DNA from: Tragulus kanchil
Lineage: Eukaryota; Chordata; Mammalia; Artiodactyla; Tragulidae
Length of the DNA: 64,000 bases
Reading direction: 5' to 3'
Assembly (NCBI GenBank): GCA_022376925.1
Contig: JAIOJX010000031.1
Span: 140,696,854-140,760,853 of the forward strand
The notes beneath the pieces are model-generated. The model saw nothing but the letters and a program-made list of their open reading frames with translations, ran no database searches and had not been told where the DNA came from. Shown here in pieces: positions 23,312-33,640 of this stretch (within the stretch, counting starts at the first letter, position 1; every line of letters begins with the position of its first letter). The position numbers were made by a program, and so were the translations under genes.

Positions 23312-23515
23312 GTTTAGTTGCCAAATTGTGTCTGACTCTTTGCGACCCCATGGATGATAGCCCACTAGGCTCCTCTGTCCCAGAGATTTCCCAGGCAAGA
23401 AAACTGGAGTGGATGTCCCTTTTTTCTCCAGGAGGATCTTCCAAAGCTGAGGATCGAACCTGCATCTCCTGCTTTGGCAGGTGGATCCTTTAGTGCTGAG
23501 CCACCAGGGAAGCCC
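23312..23515 (-). mobile_element. Bov-tA SINE
   Basis: Reverse copy: tgtctgactctttgcgaccc, aggatcttccaaagctgag and gagccaccagggaagccc. Repeated at 24401-24604, and partly at 25675-25761. Confidence 0.88.
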
Positions 23516-23519
23516 ATAA

Positions 23520-23620
23520 GGACAGTAAAGGATCGCGACCTCTGTTCCAGTATTTTTGCCTGGAAAATCCCATGGACAGAGAAGCCTGGTGGGCTACAGT
23601 CCACGGGATCGCAAAGAGTT
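23520..23620 (+). mobile_element. Bov-tA 3' fragment
   Basis: It contains tgcctggaaaatcccatgg and gggctacagtccacggg. The intact 3' end (gcacaactgagcatgc) appears only in the later copies at 24609-24730 and 25767-25890. Confidence 0.83.
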
Positions 23621-23675
23621 GCATGAGACTCATCTTGGTTGGCAGCCCCGAGGAGAAGTCTTGAAAGTGAGATCT

Positions 23676-23948
23676 GGGGCTTCTCTGGTGGTCCAGTGGG
23701 TAAGGATACCGCCTTGCAGTGCAAGGGGTGCCGGTTCGATCCCTGGCCTGGGAAGATCCCACGTGCTGCGGAGTGGCTGGACCCATGTGTCCAATTACTG
23801 AGCCGGAGCTCTGGAGCGCATATGCCCAGAGCTGGTGCTCTGCGACAACAGAGGCCACTGCAATGGGAGGCCCACATGGCCAGGGAATAAGTAAGGATGA
23901 AAACAGATAAATGAAAGACCAATAGAAGTGGCCAAAAAAAAAAAGAAA
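23676..23948 (+). mobile_element. CHR-2-like SINE (duplicate copy)
   Basis: Same element as 22586-22858 at an offset of 1090 bp. Confidence 0.86.
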
Positions 23949-24400
23949 AGAAAACCTAAAAAAAAGAGAGAGAGTGATTTTGAAAAGGAATTTCTGCACT
24001 ATATTGTGATTTCCTGAAAGAGCTACAGGTGCAGTATGCCGGTTGGTACAGGTGGGGAGATATGGTGGCTGTTTGGAGGAGGTTATCTCTGATGCTGCAG
24101 CTGCTGCACTGCAGAGCGGACCCCTCCACCCACTCTGGCTCTGGGCTATGAGGCACCTGCATCTTTACTGTAACAGCTGAGACCAAGGTCTCTGAAACCT
24201 GACTACCTTAGTAGCAGTGTGACCCCGAATAGACGTTCAACCGTGATTTCCTCATCTGTAAAATGAACACAAAATAGGACTCATCCCATGAGATTGCTGT
24301 GAGGTGTAAATGTGCGTGTGTATCTGAAGGGCTCGCACCCGTCCCTGGCACTCAGGAACTGGCATGTGAATGCTGACTGCTATTTGTTGGTGGTGACATT

Positions 24401-24730
24401 GTTTAGTTGCCAAATTGTGTCTGACTCTTTGCGACCCCATGGATGATAGCCCACTAGGCTCCTCTGTCCCAGAGATTTCCCAGGCAAGAAAACTGGAGTG
24501 GATGTCCCTTTTTTCTCCAGGAGGATCTTCCAAAGCTGAGGATCGAACCTGCATCTCCTGCTTTGGCAGGTGGATCCTTTAGTGCTGAGCCACCAGGGAA
24601 GCCCATAAGGACAGTAAAGGATCGCGACCTCTGTTCCAGTATTTTTGCCTGGAAAATCCCATGGACAGAGAAGCCTGGTGGGCTACAGTCCACGGGATCG
24701 GAAAGAGTTGAGCACAACTGAGCATGCATG
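24401..24730. mobile_element. Pair of facing Bov-tA pieces (second copy)
   Basis: 24401-24604 is the minus-oriented Bov-tA and 24609-24730 the plus fragment, as at 23312-23620. Confidence 0.83.
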
Positions 24731-24759
24731 CACAACAGGTCTAAGTTAACTGGACGGGA

Positions 24760-24862
24760 CTGCCGTTTCCTTCTTCAGGGGATCTTCCCGACCCAGGAAT
24801 CGAACCTGGGTCTCCTGCATTGCAGGCGAATTCATTACCGTCTCAGTCACCAGGCATGCCAC
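24760..24862 (-). mobile_element. Bov-tA fragment
   Basis: It contains ggatcttcccgacccagg, aatcgaacctgggtctcctg and the end cagtcaccaggcatgcc. Duplicated at 25917-26019. Confidence 0.78.
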
Positions 24863-24885
24863 AGTAAATAGACAGAACTGGATTA

Positions 24886-24939
24886 ATCATAAACCTTGGT
24901 TCATGACATAAAAGGGACTCATCATAAACCTTGGTTCAT
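24886..24939 (+). repeat. Short direct repeat
   Basis: The phrase atcataaaccttggttcat occurs twice, about 34 bp apart. Repeated in duplication 8. Confidence 0.8.
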
Positions 24940-25077
24940 ATTTATCTTAATAAACATACCAGTGTACCCACTGCTTAATTCAAAATTCTAAAAAATAGAA
25001 TATTATCAGTTGTTGTTACTCCTCCACGGGCTCCTGGCCATCCCAGAACCCTACCCTAAATTCTACGTTTGCTATTC

Positions 25078-25080
<3 letters not shown>

Positions 25081-25110
<30 letters not shown>
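25081..25110. repeat. (TG)15 microsatellite
   Basis: Thirty bases of pure TG. Its counterpart in the second copy at 26238-26269 is (TG)16. Confidence 0.95.
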
Positions 25111-25113
<3 letters not shown>

Positions 25114-25664
25114 TTTTGTTACATATAAAGGTACATCTAAACAACATATTGCTTTGTTTTGCCTGCTTTTGAACATTATAAGAAGGATACAGCCCACGTA
25201 GTCCTCTGGGAGCTTTTCTTTCTGCAAAGACACTTTTATTTGGGATTTCTGCTCCTCAAAACTGAAGGCAGTCCATTCGCATGGCACCTTTTTGAAAGGA
25301 GAAAGAAAAGCCCACGTCCAATGGACGAGAAACAAAAGTTAGGTCTTATTCTGTGCCCTTCATTTGGCTGCAGAGGTGTCCTGGTTTTCTCATGGGTCCT
25401 TCCAGAAATGTCTTTCTTCTGAATTAGTGTGGGAGGGGGGGTCATGTCCTTCTGGCTCAGCTGTCCTGTTCGGCGCAGGGTCCAGGCGTGAGGAAGCAGG
25501 AGGTGTGACTACTCAGAGACCTGGTCCAATATGCCAAGAGTCTGTGGCCCCTGTGGAATTTTCCTGATGTTTCTGCATCCCCTCCTGGGAGTCATTTTCC
25601 CTTTTCCATCCCAAATATGGGCTGGGTTCTGGAAGGCATGGGAGAACTAATTTGAGGCGAGAAT
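25111..25664. other. Single-copy non-coding DNA
   Basis: No gene is recognised. Repeated at about 26271-26822. Confidence 0.45.
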
Positions 25665-26234
25665 CCATATTGAACTCCAGGAGGATCTTCCAAAGCTGAG
25701 GATCGAACCTGCTCCTGCTTTGGCAGGTGGATCCTTTAGTGCTGAGCCACCAGGGAAGCCCATAAGGACAGTAAAGGATCGCGACCTCTGTTCCAGTATT
25801 TTTGCCTGGAAAATCCCATGGACAGAGAAGCCTGGTGGGCTACAGTCCACGGGATCGGAAAGAGTTGAGCACAACTGAGCATGCATGCACAACAGGTCTA
25901 AGTTAACTGGACGGGACTGCCGTTTCCTTCTTCAGGGGATCTTCCCGACCCAGGAATCGAACCTGGGTCTCCTGCATTGCAGGCGAATTCATTACCGTCT
26001 CAGTCACCAGGCATGCCACAGTAAATAGACAGAACTGGATTAATCATAAACCTTGGTTCATGACATAAAAGGGACTCATCATAAACCTTGGTTCATATTT
26101 ATCTTAATAAACATACCAGTGTACCCACTGCTTAATTCAAAATTCTAAAAAATAGAATATTATCAGTTGTTGTTACTCCTCCACGGGCTCCTGGCCATCC
26201 CAGAACCCTACCCTAAATTCTACGTTTGCTATTC

Positions 26235-26237
<3 letters not shown>

Positions 26238-26269
<32 letters not shown>
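26238..26269. repeat. (TG)16 microsatellite (duplicate copy)
   Basis: Thirty-two bases of pure TG, one unit longer than the copy at 25081. Confidence 0.95.
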
Positions 26270-26272
<3 letters not shown>

Positions 26273-26822
26273 TTTTGTTACATATAAAGGTACATCTAAA
26301 CAACATATTGCTTTGTTTTGCCTGCTTTTGAACATTATAAGAAGGATACACCCCACGTAGTCCTCTGGGAGCTTTTCTTTCTGCAAAGACACTTTTATTT
26401 GGGATTTCTGCTCCTCAAAACTGAAGGCAGTCCATTCGCATGGCACCTTTTTGAAAGGAGAAAGAAAAGCCCACGTCCAATGGACGAGAAACAAAAGTTA
26501 GGTCTTATTCTGTGCCCTTCATTTGGCTGCAGAGGTGTCCTGGTTTTCTCATGGGTCCTTCCAGAAATGTCTTTCTTCTGAATTAGTGTGGGAGGGGGGG
26601 TCACGTCCTTCTGGCTCAGCTGTCCTGTTCGGCGCAGGGTCCAGGCGTGAGGAAGCAGGAGGTGTGACTACTCAGAGACCTGGTCCAATATGCCAAGAGT
26701 CTGTGGCCCCTGTGGAATTTTCCTGATGTTTCTGCATCCCCTCCTGGGAGTCATTTTCCCTTTTCCATCCCAAATATGGGCTGGGTTCTGGAAGGCATGG
26801 GAGAACTAATTTGAGGCGAGAA

Positions 26823-27169
26823 TAAACACTTCCATACTGGTGGAACCCTGGCCAGCAGGAATTCCAAGCCGTCGGAGAAGTCTGCCAGCCTAGAGCTGGA
26901 CTTTGGCTGGGACCCTCTGATGTAGCTACTTTTAGCTGGGAACATTTTTTTCCCAGACTCTAGAAGGCCACACTTGAAGGATTACGTTGACTCAACAAAG
27001 ACCCCAAACTGACCGGGGACACTTCTCCATTGAGTTGGCCATTTCTATGACTGCCTCCCAACAACTGCCTTTCTAGGGGAGTGGAACCTAGCGACCTGTT
27101 AAGACCCAGCTCTTGGGAGGCAAAAATAAACCGAGCTCCCCCCTTGGGTCTACCTCTGGTTGACTCTGG
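26823..27169. other. Single-copy non-coding DNA
   Basis: Nothing recognisable. Confidence 0.5.
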
Positions 27170-27305
27170 GCCAGTTACCTGGCATGTCTCAGTCTGATTC
27201 TGGAAAACTGTAGATAATAAGGATGGCCGTCTCAAGAGTTGTCTTGAGGATCAAGTGAAATCCTAATGCATAGGAAAATACTTGTACATGACGGAGCTTG
27301 TACCA
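27170..27305 (+). mobile_element. MIR SINE relic
   Basis: Text gtcttgaggatcaagtgaaa and the surrounding layout resemble the 3' half of MIR. Diverged. Confidence 0.45.
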
Positions 27306-29358
27306 GTCCGTCTAGGCAAGGCCGTGCTACAGGGACAGATGTCCCCCAAAGCTCAGTGGCTTAACACAGCAGACATTGATTATTCACCCTTGTGAAGTTT
27401 GCTCTTGGCCCAGGCCACTCCCCAGGGTAGCATTCCCCTCATACGTGACACATGATCCCAAAGATCAAGTTCTGGTTTCCACCATTTCTGCAGGAAACCC
27501 CCACGCTCACTGGAGCAGAGGAAGAGATAAACTAAAGAGGTAAGCAGAACACACTTGATTTCTGTTTTAATTGCCCAGAACACATCACATGGCTCCATGT
27601 AATAGCAAGGGTGCTGGGGTATATGATGTTCTCTACGTCTAGGAGGAAAAACAAACCAGACATTGGGAAGCAGTTGGCATATCTCCCACGGGGTTCAATA
27701 AACAGCAGTATCCTGCCTTTATGGTCTACCCTCCAAGAGGTCAGCCCTTGTTCAAGGTGATGAGGCAGAGAGACATAAGAAACTAAGCATATATATTTTT
27801 TAAATTCCTTAGAAGCATGCGGTCCTTCGCATTTTGTGAGAGGTTCGTTCAGCCTCATTGCCTTTGTCTCCTGGGGAGGGATTTTCCTTGTGCTGTAAAA
27901 GAAAAAGGAAGCGAGGAAATGAAGCGCTGAGGACCTGGGCAGGTGTCAGAACCAACTGCCTTTGCAGAGGAGATCCATCTGCCCCCAAGCCCCAGGAAGG
28001 GCAAAACATGAGGCTGTAAGAAGGCATCTGGTGTGCAAGGTGTCAAGCCACAGGCTCTATGTACTGTCACTCACATAGCTATAATGAGTATCTTGATTTT
28101 ACAGATGGGAAACCGAGGCTCAGAGAGCCAGGCAGCAAACCTGAGAAGGGAGGGCTGAGGGGGCCTGGGACAGTCTCTGGCTGGAGGAGTGGCAGGGGCA
28201 CTGAGGTCCTCCTGTGTCCCATTGCTCATGCTATGGCTGAACAGGCGACACGGAGGGAGGGGGCCAAAAAGCCAACGTGACAATACCGAAGAGGCGCCCA
28301 GCAAAAATCCAGAGTGCTCATGGGGATTTCTCACAAAGGAAAAAAAAGCGTTAATTTCTCTGTAGTGTGAAAGCAGCCAGGTGTCCCTGTTGGAGAGAAG
28401 GGAGTTGGGAAAGGAGAGAGGGATTGTGCAGAAGGAGGGAGGGGGCCCTTCACGTCGGGGTCTTGGGTTGGCCGAGACCAGAATCAAAGCCCCGTTTCCT
28501 TGTTATTTGGGGAAACGGAGCTCCAGCATGGGGAAGGGTTTGTCTGGGGCCACAGAACCAGGAAGCAGTGGAAACAGGTGAGAACTCCAGTCTCCCAAGT
28601 CCTTTTTCTCCCACGATGGCCTCAGAGACCGTGGAGAGAAAGAGAGGTGTGGGGGCCCCCAGTCGACAGCAGCTCCAGCCAGCCCCAGGTGCAGGTGGCG
28701 CTCGCCAGGCCCCTCCTCCAGGGTGGTCTGTCCCTGCACATTACAGATGCGAAGGGAGTTGGGGAAGGGACAGTCCTGCCCACTCCTGCCCCACAAACCA
28801 TCCCATTTTCCGTGTGACTGCCAAGTAATGCATTGTCATGGCGTTGGGTGGGATTCTGATAAGGTGAAAGGAACATCAGGTCAAAAAGCCTAAGGAAAAG
28901 ATGATCAAATTGAGGGGGGGAGGTGTTTCTGGGTTCCTAACAGAAGCAGGCCTCCCCCTAGCTCCTCCCTGGCCTCCCCTGGCTCAGGCTCCCTGTTCTG
29001 TGTGTGACCTGATCCCCAACCCCAGAACTTGGTTTTGCAGGGAGCTGATACTTAGAAGGTTTCAGTGTGAGTGGGCAGCCTGCAGGTGGAGGCAGGGGGT
29101 GCTTCCTATCCCTGGGCGTGCACGAGCCAAGGTGGGCCGTAGGTGGCATGGTTCTGGGGCCTCCCGTGGTGGGTGGCATGTCTCTGCACCCCTCCGAGTC
29201 CGGTTCTGTGATCTGACAGCTTCACCTATCCATCGGTGCCTCCCTCTGACTTTTGCTTGGGTCTGGCCAATGGCAGGACCCGTCGGGGGATGAGAAGGCC
29301 ATGCCGTCCATTCCGTGCTTCTCTCTCTGCCGGGCCCCTCTCTGACCTGGCTGCCCCT
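27306..29358. other. GC-richer single-copy non-coding DNA
   Basis: No supported exon. 27330-27480 (aaagctcagtggcttaacac) hints at an old interspersed repeat. 28085-28130 (ttttacagatgggaaaccg) is a possible MIR core. 28380-28480 is purine-rich. Confidence 0.45.
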
Positions 29359-29579
29359 CCCAGCGCCACCCTCTCTGGGTTCTGATACTTGCGCCATCAC
29401 CCGCTTGTCCTTTCATGCCTAGTAGTGCTGCCCAGCCCGCGGGTGCTCCCTATCTTCTGGACCTTTCTGGCTCCCCTCCCCCTGTAAATAGCCTCATCAG
29501 AACCGCACCCCCACTCCCCCGACTTTCCCTTTGGAAGATGCCATCTGTTTCCTGCAGGGATCAGACTGATACAAACAGG

Positions 29580-29716
29580 AAGGATGGGACGTCGACCCCC
29601 TGGACCCCGCCTCTCCCAGAGGCGTCGGTTCTCAGGTCCCACGGTTGCCTCGCCTGCCCACGTTTCCGCCAGCCTGGCCCCGCAGCGTGCCAGGCCTGCG
29701 CCGGGCTCCCGCCAGC
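29580..29716. other. CpG-rich patch
   Basis: A short stretch dense in CG dinucleotides (gggacgtcgacc, gaggcgtcggttc, ctgcgccgggctcccgcc). It is too short to call a CpG island, and no promoter elements are evident. Duplicated at 30652-30788. Confidence 0.4.
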
Positions 29717-30000
29717 CTTATTTATTTATTGAACAACATGCAAGCTCAGTTTCCTTTTGTGTTTAATGTGTCAGCGTTTCAGTGGGTTCGGACTTCAAGG
29801 CTTGGATTTTGTTGACAATAATGAGATCACCCAGACAATTATCGTTTGATTTTTCAGTTTGCCAGAGAGGGGAAGATTAAAGAAAAGTTAAGAAGCTTGG
29901 GCTGTTTCCTGTTATCCATTTGCTGGGAGGGGTGAGGGAGGGGTTGAGGGACTGAGAAACAGAGAAAATCTAACGGCTTAAAAATGTCCACATCGGGGGA
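29717..30000. promoter_or_regulatory. Candidate conserved non-coding element
   Basis: Unique, AT-richer text inside GC-rich surroundings, with homeodomain- and SOX-like cores (gacaataatgag, gacaattatcg) and low repeat content. This is inference from composition and motifs; conservation cannot be tested here. Duplicated at 30789-31072. Confidence 0.3.
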
Positions 30001-31190
30001 CACGCAGACTGTGGGCTCCCGGCAGGCTCCCCGTGTCTGTGAAGGTCCCACATGGGATGCCCTGGAAGGCTCCTCCCTTTCCAGGTCCTTCCTCACCTCA
30101 GGCCAGAGCGTCTGAAAATCTACCAACTCCAAGATCCAACCTCCTCTGGCTTAAATCCTGGAGAGACTAGAGTCCAACCAACGTGTATTATTATCATGGA
30201 TAGAATTGCTGTTGGGTGTTTCAGCTCACCACTCACTGGTTGATGTGGGATGTCTTCATGCTCCTGGACTCGGTTTCCCTCTATGCAATAAGGAATGATT
30301 GAACGACATGATCCAAACGCACCTCGGCCCTGACTTCACCCTCATTTCTCCCCCTTTCTTTGTGTGGCTGGAGTGTTTAAATGGGGAGACCCGAGGAGAG
30401 GGTAGGGAGCGGCTGGAAGACTGCGTACTTCCCAGCGCCACCCTCTCTGGGTTCTGATACTTGCGCCATCACCCGCTTGTCCTTTCATGCCTAGTAGTGC
30501 TGCCCAGCCCGCGGGTGCTCCCTATCTTCTGGACCTTTCTGGCTCCCCTCCCCCTGTAAATAGCCTCATCAGAACCGCACCCCCACTCCCCCGACTTTCC
30601 CTTTGGAAGATGCCATCTGTTTCCTGCAGGGATCAGACTGATACAAACAGGAAGGATGGGACGTCGACCCCCTGGACCCCGCCTCTCCCAGAGGCGTCGG
30701 TTCTCAGGTCCCACGGTTGCCTCGCCTGCCCACGTTTCCGCCAGCCTGGCCCCGCAGCGTGCCAGGCCTGCGCCGGGCTCCCGCCAGCCTTATTTATTTA
30801 TTGAACAACATGCAAGCTCAGTTTCCTTTTGTGTTTAATGTGTCAGCGTTTCAGTGGGTTCGGACTTCAAGGCTTGGATTTTGTTGACAATAATGAGATC
30901 ACCCAGACAATTATCGTTTGATTTTTCAGTTTGCCAGAGAGGGGAAGATTAAAGAAAAGTTAAGAAGCTTGGGCTGTTTCCTGTTATCCATTTGCTGGGA
31001 GGGGTGAGGGAGGGGTTGAGGGACTGAGAAACAGAGAAAATCTAACGGCTTAAAAATGTCCACATCGGGGGACACGCAGACTGTGGGCTCCCGGCAGGCT
31101 CCCCGTGTCTGTGAAGGTCCCACATGGGATGCCCTGGAAGGCTCCTCCCTTTCCAGGTCCTTCCTCACCTCAGGCCAGAGCGTCTGAAAA

Positions 31191-33484
31191 TCTACCAACT
31201 CCAAGATCCAACCTCCTCTGGCTTAAATCCTGGAGAGACTAGAGTCCAACCAACGTGTATTATTATCATGGATAGAATTGCTGTTGGGTGTTTCAGCTCA
31301 CCACTCACTGGTTGATGTGGGATGTCTTCATGCTCCTGGACTCGGTTTCCCTCTATGCAATAAGGAATGATTGAACGACATGATCCAAACGCACCTCGGC
31401 CCTGACTTCACCCTCATTTCTCCCCCTTTATTTGTGTGGCTGGAGTGTTTAAATGGGGAGACCCCGAGGAGAGGGTCCTAGGAGCCGAAGAGACAACAGG
31501 TGCTGGAAGCCACTGCGTACTTCCCACCGCACTCTCCTAACAAGAGCCCAGCCCCAGGGACCAGGCCTCAGGTGGGACTTCAGAGCACATATTCCAAGCG
31601 GTTCAGGAAGAGGCCACTGTGCCGTGGAGGGTAGGGCCAGCTAGAGGGTCTGATCCATCCTTTCGTCCCTCCACCTGGGATTCCTAGGGGGGCTCCTGCT
31701 GTGAACTAACCCTACTGACTGGCCGAACGTGGCTTTGAGGCTCCCAAAGACCATCCAGAAAACAACTCTGCCTTTGAAAATGTTCCCATGGCCCCCTCTA
31801 CATCTCGTGCTGCTTTCTAGAACACCGCAGAATCCCTCATCTCAGCGGTTCCACCTTTCCTTTGTTTGACCCTGCTCTCACTTCCCGTCACCTTCCTGTC
31901 CAGCTCGGATGCCTGTGTGGCATTGCCTCCCTGCCCCTGCTCCCCCAGCTCCTTGCCCTTCTGAGCTCCCTGATTGCCACTCTGCCAGTCCGTGTAGGTA
32001 TGGGCCCTTTTAAGCAACCTGCTGTGTAAGGAATGTGAGAAGGTGGCCACTGGGACAAAGCTGGTGATCACTGACAAGAGAGAAAGAGAAAAGACGGGGG
32101 TGAGCAGCGGGGTTAAGGGGACACAGAATCTTTGAGCAAGAAGAACGTCAGACAGTGGGGAACACGGGGGTCCAGAGAGAGCACAGACCCAGGTCCCCCA
32201 GCCTGGCGCTGCACGAAAGGGCCCCCAGGCAGGGTTTGAATCCTCCACAGTGAAATGAGGCAGGCGAGGCCTGTATCCTGAGTTCTTCATAAAGCTTTTT
32301 ACTCTCAGAATCTGTCCTTCCTATTTTGGGGTTTAAATCTACCAACTCCAAGATCCAACCTCCTCTGGCTTAAATCCTGGAGAGACTAGAGTCCAACCAA
32401 CGTGTATTATTATCATGGATAGAATTGCTGTTGGGTGTTTCAGCTCACCACTCACTGGTTGATGTGGGATGTCTTCATGCTCCTGGACTCGGTTTCCCTC
32501 TATGCAATAAGGAATGATTGAACGACATGATCCAAACGCACCTCGGCCCTGACTTCACCCTCATTTCTCCCCCTTTATTTGTGTGGCTGGAGTGTTTAAA
32601 TGGGGAGACCCCGAGGAGAGGGTCCTAGGAGCCGAAGAGACAACAGGTGCTGGAAGCCACTGCGTACTTCCCACCGCACTCTCCTAACAAGAGCCCAGCC
32701 CCAGGGACCAGGCCTCAGGTGGGACTTCAGAGCACATATTCCAAGCGGTTCAGGAAGAGGCCACTGTGCCGTGGAGGGTAGGGCCAGCTAGAGGGTCTGA
32801 TCCATCCTTTCGTCCCTCCACCTGGGATTCCTAGGGGGGCTCCTGCTGTGAACTAACCCTACTGACTGGCCGAACGTGGCTTTGAGGCTCCCAAAGACCA
32901 TCCAGAAAACAACTCTGCCTTTGAAAATGTTCCCATGGCCCCCTCTACATCTCGTGCTGCTTTCTAGAACACCGCAGAATCCCTCATCTCAGCGGTTCCA
33001 CCTTTCCTTTGTTTGACCCTGCTCTCACTTCCCGTCACCTTCCTGTCCAGCTCGGATGCCTGTGTGGCATTGCCTCCCTGCCCCTGCTCCCCCAGCTCCT
33101 TGCCCTTCTGAGCTCCCTGATTGCCACTCTGCCAGTCCGTGTAGGTATGGGCCCTTTTAAGCAACCTGCTGTGTAAGGAATGTGAGAAGGTGGCCACTGG
33201 GACAAAGCTGGTGATCACTGACAAGAGAGAAAGAGAAAAGACGGGGGTGAGCAGCGGGGTTAAGGGGACACAGAATCTTTGAGCAAGAAGAACGTCAGAC
33301 AGTGGGGAACACGGGGGTCCAGAGAGAGCACAGACCCAGGTCCCCCAGCCTGGCGCTGCACGAAGGCCCTCAGGCAGGGTTTGAATCCTCCACAGTGAAA
33401 TGAGGCAGGCGAGGCCTGTATCCTGAGTTCTTCATAAAGCTTTTTACTCTCAGAATCTGTCCTTCCTATTTTGGGGGTTTAAAT
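31191..33484 (+). repeat. Direct duplication 10, 1147-bp unit
   Basis: 31191-32337 recurs at 32338-33484. Differences: cgaaagggcccccagg against cgaaggccctcagg, and ttttggggttt against ttttgggggttt. 31191-31526 is shared with duplication 9, so that part occurs three times (from about 30119, 31191 and 32338). Confidence 0.93.
31527..32337. other. Single-copy non-coding DNA
   Basis: No gene is recognised. Present again within 32674-33484. Confidence 0.5.
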
Positions 33485-33487
33485 GTC

Positions 33488-33640
33488 CATTCAAGGGACT
33501 TCTCTGGCGGTCTAGTGGCTAGGGCTCTGTGCTCCCAAAACAGGAGGCCTGGATTCAGCCCCTGGTCGGGAGCTAGATCCCACCTGCTGCCACCAAGAGT
33601 TCGCACGCCCAGCACAGCCAAATAAATACATAAAACTAAA
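33488..33640 (+). mobile_element. CHR-type SINE
   Basis: Plus copy: gggacttctctggcggtcta, gctcccaaaacaggaggcc, agctagatcccacctgctgc, and the end agcacagccaaataaataca. Confidence 0.82.

Larger units (their letters stand above)
22531..24709 (+). repeat. Direct duplication 7, 1090-bp unit
   Basis: Bases 22531-23620 recur at 23621-24709. The copies differ by single substitutions (gatgcc/gatccc near 22667, gccgcgg/gctgcgg) and one A in a homopolymer. The junction falls inside a Bov-tA at gcaaagagttg. Confidence 0.93.
24515..26822 (+). repeat. Direct duplication 8, about 1160-bp unit
   Basis: Bases 24515-25664 recur at 25675-26822. The second copy lacks three bases near its start (cctgcatctcctgc becomes cctgctcctgc) and has one more TG unit. 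About ten unmatched bases lie at 25665-25674. 24515-24709 also belongs to duplication 7, so that stretch occurs three times. Confidence 0.92.
29359..31526 (+). repeat. Direct duplication 9, 1072-bp unit
   Basis: The unit starting at 29359 recurs from 30431. The last about 40 bases of the first copy (30396-30430) are a deletion-ridden version of 31470-31526: agggtagggagcggctggaa stands where the second copy has a longer clean text. gacccgagg replaces gaccccgagg. Confidence 0.93.

Noticed and set aside
29580..29716. CpG-island promoter
   Set aside because: CG-dense only over about 140 bases, with no adjacent exon or promoter motif; insufficient support.
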